Shown: positions 7,647 through 18,438, numbered from the stretch's first letter. The stretch: DNA of 64,000 nucleotides from an uncultured Bacteroidales bacterium (GCA_902792435.1 CADAZN010000001.1:248001-312000), one strand, 5' to 3'. Notes: generated by a model from the letters alone, not told the origin. A program made the numbers and translations.

Positions 7647-9618
7647 TCAGGTCTTTAATTGTAAACTCTTTGTTAGGTGAGAGATGAACCATTCTAACCG
7701 ACTTGTTGATATAGCCAGCCCAGTTATTGACTCTCTCAAAATCAAAGTTGGTTTGAATGCCATCATATTCAGAATCCTTGCTACCAGGAACGATGCCTTT
7801 GGCATAAGCCTTTACAAGGAACATACCCAAATCAAAACCAGTTAAACTCATGTTTGGCATACTATTGGACGGAGCTACGCCAAAAGTGCTTTTATACTTA
7901 GCATTAAAGTCTTTCACCTGCTGATTATCTGGCATATAGAATCTTGAATAGATATAGGTGTCGATTGCCATCAGGTCTTCCTTGTACTTATTAATATACA
8001 TCGTGTACTCAGGATGTGCAAACAAAACCAAGTCGCAGTCAACACGTAGTTTCTTTGCCTCCTTAAGACCATTGACAAACTTCTTCAAGAAACTCTCCTT
8101 GCCATTAGCTGGAATAAATAGATAGCTAGATCCTGGCTCAAGATATTTCGACAGGTTCTTTCCTGTGAGTTCCGAAGCTATTGTTAATGTCTTGTTCTGG
8201 TGCTTAACCTCTGAAGCATGTTTCTTTATCTCGTCATAAATGTCCTTGTTATCCGACTCTGGATCATCAAGATAAACTAGTACATAATCTTTGAATTTCT
8301 TGTCGAGGCACTCATTGACTCTCGCAGTGAGATAGGAAGAAGGAATGTGAACTTGCATCACTCGGTTGTTGCTGATGTAGCTGTCATTCTTGGCGGTAAA
8401 GCAATTGAGCACGTCAATATTGTTCTCTTTACCATAATTCAAGATTTTTTCCAACTGATCTTGTTCAGATGGAGCAATGATGATATCACTCGTCTTCAGC
8501 TTGTCGAGCGCCAGAAGACTATCGGTTATTTCTTTGTTATTTCTAGTGTCGTAAACATTGAGGTTCAATGGCTTGTTCAACGTTGAACCGATGCTGTCGA
8601 GAGCAATTAGGAAGCCATTATAGAACTCCTCATAGTCCCTTGCATATTTGGGTTTAGTATCCATCGATGCAAAGAATGGGAGAAGAATACCAATGTCGAT
8701 GCTGTTGTTCTTATTAGGAGTGAGATAGTCGGAATAGATATCATCGAGCTTACCAGCGTAGACTTTCTCAAGTTGAGTTTCTGAGAGTTGTGATGTGCTG
8801 ACAACCTGCTTGTCTACAGCTTTGTGAGGAATATAGATTGTTTTCCCTTTTTTGAGCTTCTTTTGATCAGGGTTAGCATTCATGAGCTCTTCGACAGTTA
8901 TGCCATGAGCTTGAGCCACACTTTGATAGGTATCATCTTTAGCAACAACATAGGGAGTAAATTGGAAGATATCCTTGTCAACAACAACATTTTGTTCAGT
9001 GTTGGGAAGAATTCTTATCACATCGTTTTCAACCAAGTTGTTTCCCGAGATACCAGGATTCAGCTCAACTAGCTTTTCAATGGTGGTATTATACTTCTTG
9101 GCAAGCGAGAACAACGACTCTCCCTCAACTAGAGTGTGGTAAACATATTTCCCGCTTGCTGGAGCTTGTGGTATAATAATTTGGCTACCAGGTTTTAGCC
9201 CGCTTGCCAAATCAGGGTTAACTCTTAGCAACTCACTCTCGGTGACATTGTAGGCCCTAGCGATACCATACATGCTCTCTCCGCTCTTAACAATGTGAGT
9301 TACCACGTTATTAAGATTTGCAACATTCACTTTTTGTGGCGTAATGTTCTTGTTGCTACCATCGAAATCTTTTACTGGCAGGAAGATGAGCTGCTTGTTA
9401 ACCAAGCCGTTCTTAGCCGACGGATTATACTTGATGATGTCATCCTTGGTCACCCCAATTTTGTTGGCAATATCAAAGATTGTCTCATTCTTCTTTACCT
9501 CATAGTAATAATAGTTATCCTTACCCAGCTTTTTAGTTGGCAAGTTTAGTTTAGCACTCATTGGAAACGCCACAGCTCCCAAAAGAATGATAACCGACAG
9601 AATCTTCTTATTAATCAT
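7639..9618 (-). CDS. LysM-repeat protein with periplasmic-binding-protein-like C-terminal domain
   Basis: A 659-residue secreted protein: signal peptide (about 1-22), then four LysM repeats (about residues 42-85, 110-150, 163-205 and 225-265), each with a GES/NET..D.A..Y.VT core and ending in NP. LysM binds peptidoglycan glycan chains. Residues about 300-659 resemble a type 1 periplasmic binding protein (IGILLPFFASMD, later STFGVAPSNSMPNMSLTGFDLG), like the LpoA-type proteins that activate cell-wall synthases. It may therefore anchor to the wall and sense or regulate it; that is inference. It forms an operon with the overlapping barrel gene and has its own consensus promoter upstream. Confidence 0.86.
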   Translation of the reverse strand: MINKKILSVIILLGAVAFPMSAKLNLPTKKLGKDNYYYYEVKKNETIFDIANKIGVTKDDIIKYNPSAKNGLVNKQLIFLPVKDFDGSNKNITPQKVNVANLNNVVTHIVKSGESMYGIARAYNVTESELLRVNPDLASGLKPGSQIIIPQAPASGKYVYHTLVEGESLFSLAKKYNTTIEKLVELNPGISGNNLVENDVIRILPNTEQNVVVDKDIFQFTPYVVAKDDTYQSVAQAHGITVEELMNANPDQKKLKKGKTIYIPHKAVDKQVVSTSQLSETQLEKVYAGKLDDIYSDYLTPNKNNSIDIGILLPFFASMDTKPKYARDYEEFYNGFLIALDSIGSTLNKPLNLNVYDTRNNKEITDSLLALDKLKTSDIIIAPSEQDQLEKILNYGKENNIDVLNCFTAKNDSYISNNRVMQVHIPSSYLTARVNECLDKKFKDYVLVYLDDPESDNKDIYDEIKKHASEVKHQNKTLTIASELTGKNLSKYLEPGSSYLFIPANGKESFLKKFVNGLKEAKKLRVDCDLVLFAHPEYTMYINKYKEDLMAIDTYIYSRFYMPDNQQVKDFNAKYKSTFGVAPSNSMPNMSLTGFDLGMFLVKAYAKGIVPGSKDSEYDGIQTNFDFERVNNWAGYINKSVRMVHLSPNKEFTIKDLND

Positions 9619-9695
9619 TGTATATCAAGTAGTAAAAAGAGTTAATAATTCAAAGTGGAAAAAAGATTTTCATCTTAGAAAATCATCCTAAACCG

Positions 9696-9726
9696 CAAAA
9701 TTAGATAAAAAACAAAATAAAACAAA
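9696..9726 (-). promoter_or_regulatory. Promoter of the LysM/beta-barrel operon
   Basis: Read on the minus strand: TTTG (9723-9726), 19 bases, TAATTTTG (9696-9703). The inferred leader is about 70 bases. The rest of the 9619-9974 gap is AT-rich, with nothing else recognised except the candidate box for the rightward gene. Confidence 0.78.
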
Positions 9727-9898
9727 AAATATGACCTTTTTTTTATTATGTTGGCACTATTTAATATGGTCATATGAATGAAAAATCTAGAGGGAGAAAA
9801 GTTCTTGAATAATGATTTCCAAAGTTCTTTGGTAAAGGATTGCATAAAACATTTATTTTTGGTTCATTCTTTATGGTGATTACTTCATTATTTTTTCG

Positions 9899-9906
9899 TA
9901 AATTTG
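9899..9906 (+). promoter_or_regulatory. Candidate -7 box for the glycogen operon
   Basis: TAAATTTG about 70 bases before the synthase start. The upstream -33 position reads only a poor TTATGG-like match. Confidence 0.55.
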
Positions 9907-9974
9907 CACTTTCAAATTAATACACACTAAATTATTGCAATAAAAAGTTTAAATAAGGCTTGCAAGCAACAACT

Positions 9975-11600
9975 ATGATAGACCTATTATTTGAAACAAG
10001 CTGGGAAGTTTGCAACAAGGTTGGTGGCATCTATGCAGTGCTGTCGACGAAGGCTAAGACGCTGCAGTCGACTTACAAGGATCAAGTTATCTTCATTGGT
10101 CCCGATTTGTGCTGCGAGTCACCATTTTTCACCGAGAGCAAGAGCTGGCTCAACGATTGGCTGGGCCAATGCAATCTGCCACCAGGCATGACCGTTAGAG
10201 CCGGCAGGTGGAATGTTCCCGGAAAGCCTTTGGCGCTACTTATCAATTATAACAGCCTTTATGTCTATAAGAACGAGCTTTATGGCATGATGTGGCGAGA
10301 ATATGGCGTTGACTCTTTGCATGGTTATGGCGACTATGATGAGTCATGCATCTTCTCCTATGGCGCAGGGCTAGTGATTGAGAGCATCGTCAACTACAAA
10401 AAAGCTCAAAAGGTGGTAGCCCATTTTGATGAATGGACCACAGGAATGGGTTTGCTCTATGTAAAAAATCGCCTGCCCCAAGTAGCTACTGTATTTACTA
10501 CTCATGCTACAAGTATAGGTCGCAGCATATGTGGGAATGGCAAGCCTCTCTATGACTACATGTCAGGATACAATGGTGACCAGATGGCTGGTGAGCTCAA
10601 CATGGAATCGAAGCACTCGTTAGAGAAATGTGCTGCCCATGAGGCCGATGCCTTTACCACTGTGAGCGATGTTACAGCTCGCGAATGCGAGCAGTTGCTC
10701 GAAATCCGACCAATGGTCACGCCCAATGCATTTGAGCAAAACTACGTTCCTAAAGGAGCGAAATATACAGCCACCCGCAACGCTTCGCGCAAGCGTCTGC
10801 TTGAAGTGGCAAGCGCATTAATCGGTGAGCATTTCACCAACGACGCAATGCTCATTGCCACGAGTGGACGTTGCGAGATGCGCAACAAGGGCATTGACCT
10901 TTATCTTGATGCGATGAATGTTCTAAGGCACATGCCTGAGAATACCCTGAACCGCAAAGTTGTGGCATTCATCTTGGTTCCCGGATGGGTTAATGAAGCA
11001 CGCCATGATTTGAAAGACGCAGTGAATAAGGGGCTGGCCGTTGGCCTGTTCAATCCCATTATAACTCACACCATCCACAACGAAGACAGCGACGCCATTT
11101 ATGGCAAGATGAATTATCTTGGATTCCGTAATCAAGCCGGCGAAGAAGTCACTGTTATCTATGTCCCATCTTACCTCAATGGCGATGATGGCATTTTCAA
11201 CATGAATTACTATGACCTGCTCACGGGCTTCGACCTGTCGGTATTCCCATCTTATTATGAACCTTGGGGATACACACCTCTTGAGAGCGTGGCAATGGGA
11301 GTTCCTACTATTACCACCAATCTAGCAGGTTTCGGGCAATGGGTAGAGAAAAATCTTGGAAATAATGAGCTGAAGACAGGCGTCAAAGTGATACATCGCA
11401 ACGACTCTAATTATGACGAGGCTCTTAAGCAAATAGTTGACACTATTATCGCTATAGACGCAATGAGTGACCGCGATCATCAAAAGCTGAGACGAGCTGC
11501 CAAAAGCACCTCAAAACTTGCTACATGGGAGCACTTCATGCCGCATTATCTCCATGCCTACGAGATAGCGCTTGAGAAAGCACTAACGCGTATTAAATAA
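9975..11600 (+). CDS. Glycogen synthase, GT3 (eukaryote-like) family
   Basis: A 541-residue glycosyltransferase that extends alpha-1,4-glucan chains from a nucleotide sugar. It opens with MIDLLFETSWEVCNKVGGIYAVLSTK, as in yeast and animal glycogen synthases, and carries the C-terminal donor-site motif PSYYEPWGYTPLESVAMGVPT with the acidic residue conserved in GT-B enzymes. The ATG at 9975 gives this canonical start; an upstream TTG would add five unlikely residues. The gene precedes a glycogen phosphorylase by 61 bases, a pairing that couples storage and breakdown of glycogen. GT3 rather than GT5 is typical of Bacteroidales. Confidence 0.92.
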   Translation: MIDLLFETSWEVCNKVGGIYAVLSTKAKTLQSTYKDQVIFIGPDLCCESPFFTESKSWLNDWLGQCNLPPGMTVRAGRWNVPGKPLALLINYNSLYVYKNELYGMMWREYGVDSLHGYGDYDESCIFSYGAGLVIESIVNYKKAQKVVAHFDEWTTGMGLLYVKNRLPQVATVFTTHATSIGRSICGNGKPLYDYMSGYNGDQMAGELNMESKHSLEKCAAHEADAFTTVSDVTARECEQLLEIRPMVTPNAFEQNYVPKGAKYTATRNASRKRLLEVASALIGEHFTNDAMLIATSGRCEMRNKGIDLYLDAMNVLRHMPENTLNRKVVAFILVPGWVNEARHDLKDAVNKGLAVGLFNPIITHTIHNEDSDAIYGKMNYLGFRNQAGEEVTVIYVPSYLNGDDGIFNMNYYDLLTGFDLSVFPSYYEPWGYTPLESVAMGVPTITTNLAGFGQWVEKNLGNNELKTGVKVIHRNDSNYDEALKQIVDTIIAIDAMSDRDHQKLRRAAKSTSKLATWEHFMPHYLHAYEIALEKALTRIK

Positions 11601-11661
11601 GAAAACACGTTAAGAACAAATATATTTCACACACAAGAAAAACAATTATACACAAGAATAT

Positions 11662-14217
11662 ATGAAAATTAAAGTTAGTAATTCCAATTCTCCAGTTTGG
11701 AGAAATCTTACAGTGAAAAGTGAATTGCCCGCCAACCTGAAGAAGCTTGACGAGCTTTCTAAAAACCTGTGGTGGGTGTGGAACAGCGAGGCAAAGTCAA
11801 TGTTCCATCATCTCGACCGCGAGCTGTGGCGAGCATCGGGCGAAAACCCAGTAATGATGCTTAACAAGATGCCAGCTTCCAAGCTTGAAGAGCTTAGCAA
11901 AAACGCCGAGCTGGTAGCAAAAATCGACACCATTTATGAGCATTTCAAGGAATATATGGACCAGCCCATGCGCAACGAGTTCCCCTCGGTGGCCTATTTC
12001 AGTATGGAGTATGGACTGTGTAACGCTCTGAAGATTTACTCGGGCGGTTTGGGAATTCTTGCCGGTGACTATATTAAAGAAGCCAGCGACCGCCGCATCG
12101 ACATGACCGCTGTGGGTTTCCTTTATCGCTATGGCTATTTCACCCAGACTCTCTCGATGGATGGCCAGCAAATCGCCAACTACGAACCCCAGAACTTCAA
12201 CCACCTGCCCATTGAGCCTGTTATTGACAAAGATGGCCAGCAAATGGTGCTTGAGGTGCCCTACCCCGGCCGTGTTGTGTATGCCAACATCTGGAAAGTT
12301 AACGTTGGCCGCATGAAACTCTACCTGCTTGATACCGACCTCGACAAGAATAGCGACTTTGATCGCTCTATCACTCACCAACTTTATGGTGGCGACTGGG
12401 AGAACCGCATCAAGCAAGAGTACATGCTTGGCATTGGCGGCATTCTCATGCTCAAGAAGCTTGGCATCAAAGCTCAAATTTATCACTGCAACGAGGGACA
12501 CGCTGCATTGCTCAACTTGCAGCGACTTGTCGACTATGTTCAGGACGAGGGCTTGACCTTCAACGAGGCTCTTGAGGTAGTAAGAGCTTCTTCGCTCTAC
12601 ACTGTTCACACTCCCGTGCCCGCTGGACATGACTACTTCGACGAGGGTCTATTTGGTCGTTACATGGGTGAGTTCCCCGCCAAACTCGGCATCACTTGGA
12701 ACGAGCTCATGAACATGGGCCGTGAGAACCCCGACACCCAGGAAAAATTCTCGATGAGCGTCTTCGCTCTCAACACCACTCAAGAAAGCAACGGCGTGAG
12801 CTGGCTGCATGGCGAGGTGTCGAAGAAGATGTTTGCTGGGGTATGGAAGGGATATGCTCCCGAGGAGTCGCACGTTGGATATGTCACCAATGGTGTTCAC
12901 ATGCCCACTTGGGCTGCTTCGGAGTGGAAGGAATACTATGCTAAGGTGTTCGGCGCTAATTATCTCGACAAGCAAGAAGACATGGCAACTTGGGCACCCA
13001 TCCAGAACGTTCCCGACGAGGAAATCTGGGACCTGCGCATGCAGCTCAAGAACAAGTTCATCAACTTCGTTAGACGTGACTTCCGTGCCACTTGGCTCAA
13101 GAACCAAGGCGACCCAACTCGCATCATGTCGATTGTTGACAAAATCAACCCTAACGCGCTTCTCATTGGCTTCGCTCGTCGCTTTGCCACCTACAAGCGT
13201 GCCCACTTGTTGTTCACCAACCTTGACCGCCTATCGCGCATCGTCAACAACGAGAAGTTCCCAGTGCAGTTCATCTTCGCTGGCAAGGCTCACCCTGCCG
13301 ACGGCGCTGGCAAGGACCTCATCAAGCGCATCGTGGAGATTTCCAAGATGCCTGAGTTCTTGGGCAAAATCATCTTCCTTGAGAACTACGACATGACCGT
13401 TTCAAAGCGCCTTATCACTGGTGTTGACATCTGGCTCAACACTCCAACCCGTCCTCTCGAGGCTTCGGGCACCAGTGGTGAAAAGGCCGAGATGAACGGA
13501 TTGCTCAACTTCTCAGTACTCGATGGATGGTGGTACGAAGGCTATCGTGAGCGTGCCGGATGGGCATTGACCTCACACCGAACCTACACCGACCAGAGCA
13601 TGCAGGACAAGCTCGACGCTGCTACTATCTACTCGATGCTCGAGAACGAGATTATCCCTCTCTACTTCGCTAAGAACTCTAAGGGATACTCGCCAGAGTG
13701 GATTCAGTACATCAAGAACTCTATCTCTCAGATTGCGCCCAACTACACAATGTCGCGCATGATGAAAGACTACATCGACCGCTTCTACAACAAAGAGGCT
13801 GCGCGCAGCAAGAAGCTTCGCGCCAACGACTACGCTCTCGTACGCGAAATCGTTGCTTGGAAAGAGCATGTAGCTGAAAATTGGGACAATGTAGCAGTTG
13901 AGGACATGCAGCTCAGCGACTCATTCTACGACATCTCAATCAATCACGGCAAGGTTGAGGCAACCGTAAAGGTCAACACTGCAGGACTGGGAAGAAGCGT
14001 AGGACTTGAGCTTGTGGTTTACCACGATGTTGACGGCGAGACCAAGTTCCACAGCACTCTGCCTATGAAGGTTGTTGAGGAAGACGGAGATATCCTTACC
14101 TATAAGCTTAACGACCGCATTAAGGACACTGGCATCTTCAGGCTCTCATTCCGTGCATATCCATGGAACAAGAATTTGCCTCACCGCCAGGACTTCGCCT
14201 ACGTGAAGTGGTTCTAA
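11662..14217 (+). CDS. glgP: Alpha-glucan (glycogen) phosphorylase with N-terminal DUF3417
   Basis: An 851-residue GT35 enzyme releasing glucose-1-phosphate from glycogen or maltodextrin. The N-terminal 120 residues match the DUF3417 domain of the Thermus/Mycobacterium-type phosphorylases ([17 protein letters not shown]). The catalytic core has [18 protein letters not shown] and the PLP-lysine region [19 protein letters not shown]. About 120 extra residues after the core (from about 730) form an unassigned beta-rich tail. It is the second gene of the glycogen operon and is followed by a strong terminator. Confidence 0.94.
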   Translation: MKIKVSNSNSPVWRNLTVKSELPANLKKLDELSKNLWWVWNSEAKSMFHHLDRELWRASGENPVMMLNKMPASKLEELSKNAELVAKIDTIYEHFKEYMDQPMRNEFPSVAYFSMEYGLCNALKIYSGGLGILAGDYIKEASDRRIDMTAVGFLYRYGYFTQTLSMDGQQIANYEPQNFNHLPIEPVIDKDGQQMVLEVPYPGRVVYANIWKVNVGRMKLYLLDTDLDKNSDFDRSITHQLYGGDWENRIKQEYMLGIGGILMLKKLGIKAQIYHCNEGHAALLNLQRLVDYVQDEGLTFNEALEVVRASSLYTVHTPVPAGHDYFDEGLFGRYMGEFPAKLGITWNELMNMGRENPDTQEKFSMSVFALNTTQESNGVSWLHGEVSKKMFAGVWKGYAPEESHVGYVTNGVHMPTWAASEWKEYYAKVFGANYLDKQEDMATWAPIQNVPDEEIWDLRMQLKNKFINFVRRDFRATWLKNQGDPTRIMSIVDKINPNALLIGFARRFATYKRAHLLFTNLDRLSRIVNNEKFPVQFIFAGKAHPADGAGKDLIKRIVEISKMPEFLGKIIFLENYDMTVSKRLITGVDIWLNTPTRPLEASGTSGEKAEMNGLLNFSVLDGWWYEGYRERAGWALTSHRTYTDQSMQDKLDAATIYSMLENEIIPLYFAKNSKGYSPEWIQYIKNSISQIAPNYTMSRMMKDYIDRFYNKEAARSKKLRANDYALVREIVAWKEHVAENWDNVAVEDMQLSDSFYDISINHGKVEATVKVNTAGLGRSVGLELVVYHDVDGETKFHSTLPMKVVEEDGDILTYKLNDRIKDTGIFRLSFRAYPWNKNLPHRQDFAYVKWF

Positions 14218-14241
14218 TAACAACCCCATAAATTCCAATCA

Positions 14242-14280
14242 CATGCCCCGCCCACTAAAGCGGGGCATGTTTTTTATTTT
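14242..14280 (+). terminator. Terminator of the glycogen operon
   Basis: CATGCCCCGC (14242-14251) pairs perfectly with GCGGGGCATG (14260-14269), followed by a run of T. Confidence 0.92.
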
Positions 14281-14326
14281 ACAATTTTAGGATACGCTTT
14301 TTAATATTCCTCTTAGGTAGATATTT

Positions 14327-14357
14327 TTTGTTATCCAATGGTTTTTTTGTAATTTTG
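14327..14357 (+). promoter_or_regulatory. Promoter of tsaB
   Basis: TTTG (14327-14330), 19 bases, TAATTTTG (14350-14357). Its position excludes any start codon for tsaB upstream of about 14364. Confidence 0.82.
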
Positions 14358-14375
14358 TGCCACAATTTAGAAACT

Positions 14376-15068
14376 ATGGCAAATATTCTGAATATAGAGA
14401 CATCTACCGCGGTGTGCTCGGTAGCGTTAGGTAGTGAAGGACAGGTGATTGACCATCACGAGAATTATGACGGAATGAATCACGCCACACTCCTGAGTCA
14501 ATACATCAAGGACGCCCTGGATACCGCTAACCGCAATGAGCTGAAACTCGACGCCATTGCAGTGAGCATTGGTCCTGGCTCCTACACAGGATTGCGCATT
14601 GGGCTCTCTCAGGCCAAAGGACTTGCCTTCGGTCTTGACTTGCCGCTCATCGGCGTCAACACGCTGCAACTGCTCACCGTGTCGGTGATGTTCCAAGAAT
14701 TTTTTGACGACGACGTAATTTTTGTGCCTATGATTGATGCTCGACGCATGGAGGTGTATACCGCAGCCTATAACAGCGCTCTTGAGGATGTAGTCACTCC
14801 ACAGCCCATGATTCTTGATGAGAACTCTTTCAGTGAACTACTTGACAAGCATCAGCTCGTGATGGTGGGAAACGGTGCCGCGAAGGCTAAAAATGTGATA
14901 ACCAGCCCCAATGCACGCTTCTTCCCCAACGTCAAGCCAGTGGCAGTCGACATGCTGGCATTGTCGGAGAAAGCATTCCGTGAAAAGCGCTTCATTGATG
15001 TGGCTTATTCCACCCCACTTTACTTGAAGGACTTTCAAGCCACCACACCCAAGAAAAAAGTGCTTTGA
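14376..15068 (+). CDS. tsaB: tRNA threonylcarbamoyladenosine biosynthesis protein TsaB
   Basis: A 230-residue ASKHA-fold protein beginning MANILNIETSTAVCSVAL; with TsaD and TsaE it makes the t6A modification at position 37 of ANN-decoding tRNAs. SIGPGSYTGLRIGLSQAKGLAF is the conserved TsaB loop. An in-frame ATG at 14328 falls inside the promoter, so 14376 is the start. It appears to be a single-gene unit; a further -7-like box follows its stop. Confidence 0.94.
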   Translation: MANILNIETSTAVCSVALGSEGQVIDHHENYDGMNHATLLSQYIKDALDTANRNELKLDAIAVSIGPGSYTGLRIGLSQAKGLAFGLDLPLIGVNTLQLLTVSVMFQEFFDDDVIFVPMIDARRMEVYTAAYNSALEDVVTPQPMILDENSFSELLDKHQLVMVGNGAAKAKNVITSPNARFFPNVKPVAVDMLALSEKAFREKRFIDVAYSTPLYLKDFQATTPKKKVL

Positions 15069-15093
15069 CACCCTTTTTCTCAACAATTATTTA

Positions 15094-15101
15094 TAACTTT
15101 G
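15094..15101 (+). promoter_or_regulatory. Candidate -7 box for the DUF4290-rimM-proS operon
   Basis: TAACTTTG about 29 bases before the DUF4290 start. The -33 element is not clear at the usual spacing. Confidence 0.5.
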
Positions 15102-15129
15102 CACATTGTATTATACTATATAACAAAGC

Positions 15130-15723
15130 ATGCTTACTTACAACTCACAACTCAAAAAACTGGCTCTGCCAGAATATGGGCGAAACATACAGCAGATGGT
15201 GGACTATTGCTGCACTATTGAAGACCGCGAGGAACGCAACAAGTGCGCCTATTCTATCATCAACACCATGAGTAACCTCTTTCCACAGCTCAACCAGGAA
15301 GCCGACTTCAGGCACAAGCTCTGGGACCACTTGGCAATAATGAGTGACTTCAAGCTCGATGTTGACTACCCCTATGAAGTTGTCAAGCCCGAGAATCTTG
15401 AGACCAAGCCACAACCTGTGGGCTACAAGTTGGAGTCAATCAAGATGCGCCACTATGGCAAGATTGTTGACCAAATGATACAGCGCGCTTGTGAGTATCC
15501 CGAAGGTGATGAGAAAGAGGCCCTGGTGATGCTCATTGCCAACCACATGAAGAAGCTCATTTATCAAATAAACAACGAGGATGTGGAGGATGCCAAAATA
15601 TTCAAGGATTTAGAGTTCTTCTCAAAAGGACAGATAAAGATTGACCCCGCCACCCACTCGCTGCATGAGTTTAAGATAGCGCCAGTGCAACAGCAATCAT
15701 CGAAGAAGAAAAAGAAAAAATAA
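15130..15723 (+). CDS. DUF4290 family protein
   Basis: A 197-residue cytoplasmic protein conserved in Bacteroidota; function unknown. The diagnostic N-terminal run LPEYGRNIQQMVDYC and the downstream FRHKLWDHLAIMSDFKLDVDYPYE fit DUF4290. It is helical and charged, with a C-terminal tail ending in six lysines. It is first in an operon with rimM (six bases downstream), an OmpA-like gene and proS, a context suggesting a link to translation or ribosome maturation, but this is only guilt by association. Confidence 0.9.
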   Translation: MLTYNSQLKKLALPEYGRNIQQMVDYCCTIEDREERNKCAYSIINTMSNLFPQLNQEADFRHKLWDHLAIMSDFKLDVDYPYEVVKPENLETKPQPVGYKLESIKMRHYGKIVDQMIQRACEYPEGDEKEALVMLIANHMKKLIYQINNEDVEDAKIFKDLEFFSKGQIKIDPATHSLHEFKIAPVQQQSSKKKKKK

Positions 15724-15729
15724 CGCCCA

Positions 15730-16254
15730 ATGATAAGCAGGGAAGAAATAACATGCATAGGTCATTTCAACAAGACCCACGGCATCAATGGCGAAATCTC
15801 GGCTACAATCAACTCACCACTCAATGTGATGGATGATTGCAAGTGCCTGGTGTGCAACATTGATGGCATTTTCGTCCCCTTCTTCCCAAGCAATGTGAGA
15901 CAAAAGACTAGCGAGTCGATGCTGATAACCATCGATGGCATCACCAATGAGACCGAAGCCGAGATGCTTGTAAATAAAGACATCTTTGTGCTCACCAGTG
16001 ACTATGCCTCCAAGGTCAAAGACGATGATGAGGTTCCTGTTGACTTTTTCGTTGGTTTCGACACACTTGTCAACGACGAGCTGCACGGCAAGGTGACCAA
16101 CATCGACGACTCCACAGCCAATGTGCTCTTTGTCATTACCCTCGATGACGAGAAGGAACTTCTCGTTCCAGCCGTCGACCAATTTATCTCGGAAATCGAT
16201 ATCGACAAGAGATTTATTAGCTTTGATATCCCTCAAGAACTTTTAGAACTATAA
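15730..16254 (+). CDS. rimM: Ribosome maturation factor RimM
   Basis: A 174-residue protein needed for late assembly of the 30S head domain, where it binds S19. The N-terminal RimM domain starts IGHFNKTHGINGEISA, and the C-terminal PRC-barrel domain runs from about residue 95 (DFFVGFDTLVNDELHGKV) to FISFDIPQELLEL. Length is normal. In many bacteria rimM sits with rpsP and trmD; here it is between DUF4290 and an OmpA-like gene. Confidence 0.95.
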   Translation: MISREEITCIGHFNKTHGINGEISATINSPLNVMDDCKCLVCNIDGIFVPFFPSNVRQKTSESMLITIDGITNETEAEMLVNKDIFVLTSDYASKVKDDDEVPVDFFVGFDTLVNDELHGKVTNIDDSTANVLFVITLDDEKELLVPAVDQFISEIDIDKRFISFDIPQELLEL

Positions 16255-16268
16255 CAATAAGCACCACA

Positions 16269-16910
16269 ATGAAAAAGAAGACTACATTTATCGCTATGCT
16301 CTTTGCGTTGTCGTTGATAACAACAACGCCTGCTGCCTCTCAAAACTACTCCCCTAGAACATTAGAGGAGGCGATCAACAACCCCGAGATTAAAGACAGC
16401 AAACTCAAAAGCGATATTGTTGATCAGCAAAACCATATCGCCAAGAGCATTTATGAAAACAACCATAATCTCATAGTGTCTCCTACTCGCAATGAAGAAG
16501 TGATTCTAGTTAGAATTCCTGCCGATCAGCTTTTTGCTCCCAACGAGACTGAAATGATGGATGGAGCCGCCGAAAGGATTCTGGAGAAATTCACTCCGTT
16601 AATGTCACGACCCGATTATTACCGCATTGCTCTTGCAATGTATCACGATGACAACGGAGGAGAGACCTACTCTGAACAAATAACCCAACAACGCCTTCAA
16701 AGTGTTGTGAACTGGTTCATGGCCAACACAAACAACGGCAAATACATTTCCTATTTTGCAATGGGCAACAAAAATCCCATTTTCCCAATGAATGACTCAA
16801 TGCAGCACCGCCGCTTGAACCGCCGCCTTGAGATTTATATCATCCCTGGTGAGGCTATGATTCAACAGTCTAAAAACGACAAGAAAAAGAATAAGAATAA
16901 AAAGAAATAA
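16269..16910 (+). CDS. Secreted OmpA-like domain protein
   Basis: A 213-residue exported protein with a signal peptide (about 1-24, ending AAS). Residues about 85-190 look like an OmpA C-terminal domain: LFAPNETEMMDGAAERILEKF, then QQRLQSVVNWFM and HRRLNRRLEIYI, matching the motif pattern that contacts peptidoglycan. The first 60 mature residues are unassigned, and the C-terminus is a lysine/asparagine-rich tail. It lies 14 bases after rimM and 24 before proS, so it is probably co-transcribed with them although functionally unrelated. Confidence 0.8.
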   Translation: MKKKTTFIAMLFALSLITTTPAASQNYSPRTLEEAINNPEIKDSKLKSDIVDQQNHIAKSIYENNHNLIVSPTRNEEVILVRIPADQLFAPNETEMMDGAAERILEKFTPLMSRPDYYRIALAMYHDDNGGETYSEQITQQRLQSVVNWFMANTNNGKYISYFAMGNKNPIFPMNDSMQHRRLNRRLEIYIIPGEAMIQQSKNDKKKNKNKKK

Positions 16911-16934
16911 TCATATAATCAACACATTAATATA

Positions 16935-18416
16935 ATGGCTATAGAAATCAAAGATTTAACCAAGAGAAGCGTAAACTACTCACAATGGTATAACGACCTA
17001 GTAATAAAAGCCGACCTTGCCGAGCAGTCGGCCGTGCGAGGCTGTATGGTAATCAAGCCCTACGGCTACGCCATCTGGGAGAAGATGCAACATCAGCTCG
17101 ACAAGATGTTTAAAGAGACTGGTGTACAGAATGCCTATTTCCCATTACTCATACCCAAATCGTTCTTGAGCCGTGAGGCCGAGCATGTTGAGGGATTTGC
17201 TAAAGAATGTGCTGTGGTGACTCACCACCGCCTCATGAATGCTCCCGATGGAAGCGGCGTGGTAGTTGACCCCGAAGCAAGGCTTGAAGAAGAACTTATC
17301 ATTCGACCCACCAGCGAGACCATCATCTGGAACACCTATCGCAACTGGATCAACTCTTACCGTGACCTGCCACTGCTCATCAACCAGTGGGCAAACGTTA
17401 TGCGTTGGGAGATGCGCACTCGCATGTTCCTGCGCACCGCCGAGTTCCTGTGGCAAGAGGGCCACACCGCCCACGCCACCAAAGAAGAGGCACAAGAAGA
17501 AGCAATCAGAATGCTGAACGTATATGCCGATTTCGCCGAAAAATATATGGCTGTGCCTGTAGTGAAAGGTGTTAAGTCGGCCAACGAGCGTTTTGCCGGC
17601 GCGCTTGAGACCTACACCATCGAGGCTATGATGCAAGATGGCAAAGCTCTCCAGTCGGGAACTTCGCACTTCCTGGGACAGAACTTCGCCAAGGCATTTG
17701 ACGTGAAGTTTGTCAACAAAGAAAACCAGCTCGACTACGTATGGGCTACCTCTTGGGGCGTTTCAACACGACTCATGGGCGCTCTCATCATGACCCACAG
17801 CGATGACAACGGCCTCGTGCTGCCACCAAAATTGGCTCCTATCCAAGTAGTAATAGTTCCAATCTACAAGACTCAGGAGCAACTCGACGAGATCAATGCA
17901 AAGGTCAATCCCATTGTGGAGAACCTGCGCAACATGGGCATCTCGGTAAAATATGACAACGCCGACAACAAGCGTCCTGGATTCAAGTTTGCCGATTATG
18001 AGCTCAAGGGCGTGCCCGTACGTCTTGTGCTGGGCGCTCGCGACATCGCCAACGGCACCATCGAGGTAATGCGCCGCGACACTCTCGAGAAGTCAAGCAC
18101 CTCGCTCGACGGCATTGAGGACACCGTTAAGAATCTCCTCGACGACATTCAGGCCAATATCTTTAAGAAAGCCTACGACTTCCGCCAGAACATGACCTAC
18201 AAGGTTGACACCTACGAGGAGTTCAAGGAGCAGATTGAGAAAGGCGGATTCGTTCTTGCACACTGGGATGGCACTCCTGAGACTGAAGACCGCATCAAGG
18301 AGGAAACCAAAGCAACGATTCGCTGCATTCCTCTGGATGCCGAGCCTGAAGATGGCGTTGACATGCTCACAGGCAAACCATCGAAATGCCGCGTAGTCTT
18401 CGCCCGCAACTATTAA
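16935..18416 (+). CDS. proS: Prolyl-tRNA synthetase, archaeal/eukaryotic-like short form
   Basis: A 493-residue class II synthetase of the type 3 form, which lacks the large bacterial editing insertion. It carries [33 protein letters not shown] (motif 2 region [14 protein letters not shown]) and motif 3 ([13 protein letters not shown]), and ends in the short Tyr-terminated zinc-like domain (RVVFARNY) typical of this form. It charges tRNA-Pro. Last gene of its operon, followed by a terminator. Confidence 0.97.
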   Translation: MAIEIKDLTKRSVNYSQWYNDLVIKADLAEQSAVRGCMVIKPYGYAIWEKMQHQLDKMFKETGVQNAYFPLLIPKSFLSREAEHVEGFAKECAVVTHHRLMNAPDGSGVVVDPEARLEEELIIRPTSETIIWNTYRNWINSYRDLPLLINQWANVMRWEMRTRMFLRTAEFLWQEGHTAHATKEEAQEEAIRMLNVYADFAEKYMAVPVVKGVKSANERFAGALETYTIEAMMQDGKALQSGTSHFLGQNFAKAFDVKFVNKENQLDYVWATSWGVSTRLMGALIMTHSDDNGLVLPPKLAPIQVVIVPIYKTQEQLDEINAKVNPIVENLRNMGISVKYDNADNKRPGFKFADYELKGVPVRLVLGARDIANGTIEVMRRDTLEKSSTSLDGIEDTVKNLLDDIQANIFKKAYDFRQNMTYKVDTYEEFKEQIEKGGFVLAHWDGTPETEDRIKEETKATIRCIPLDAEPEDGVDMLTGKPSKCRVVFARNY

Positions 18417-18438
18417 CACATAGAAAACATAATATATT

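Noticed and set aside
12809-13396. Long Ser/Arg/Thr-rich frame inside the glycogen phosphorylase gene
   Set aside because: It lies fully within a conserved enzyme and reads as low-complexity shadow sequence.
14328-14375. Upstream ATG extension of tsaB
   Set aside because: The ATG lies within the -33/-7 promoter and the added residues are not found in TsaB; the start at 14376 gives the canonical N-terminus.
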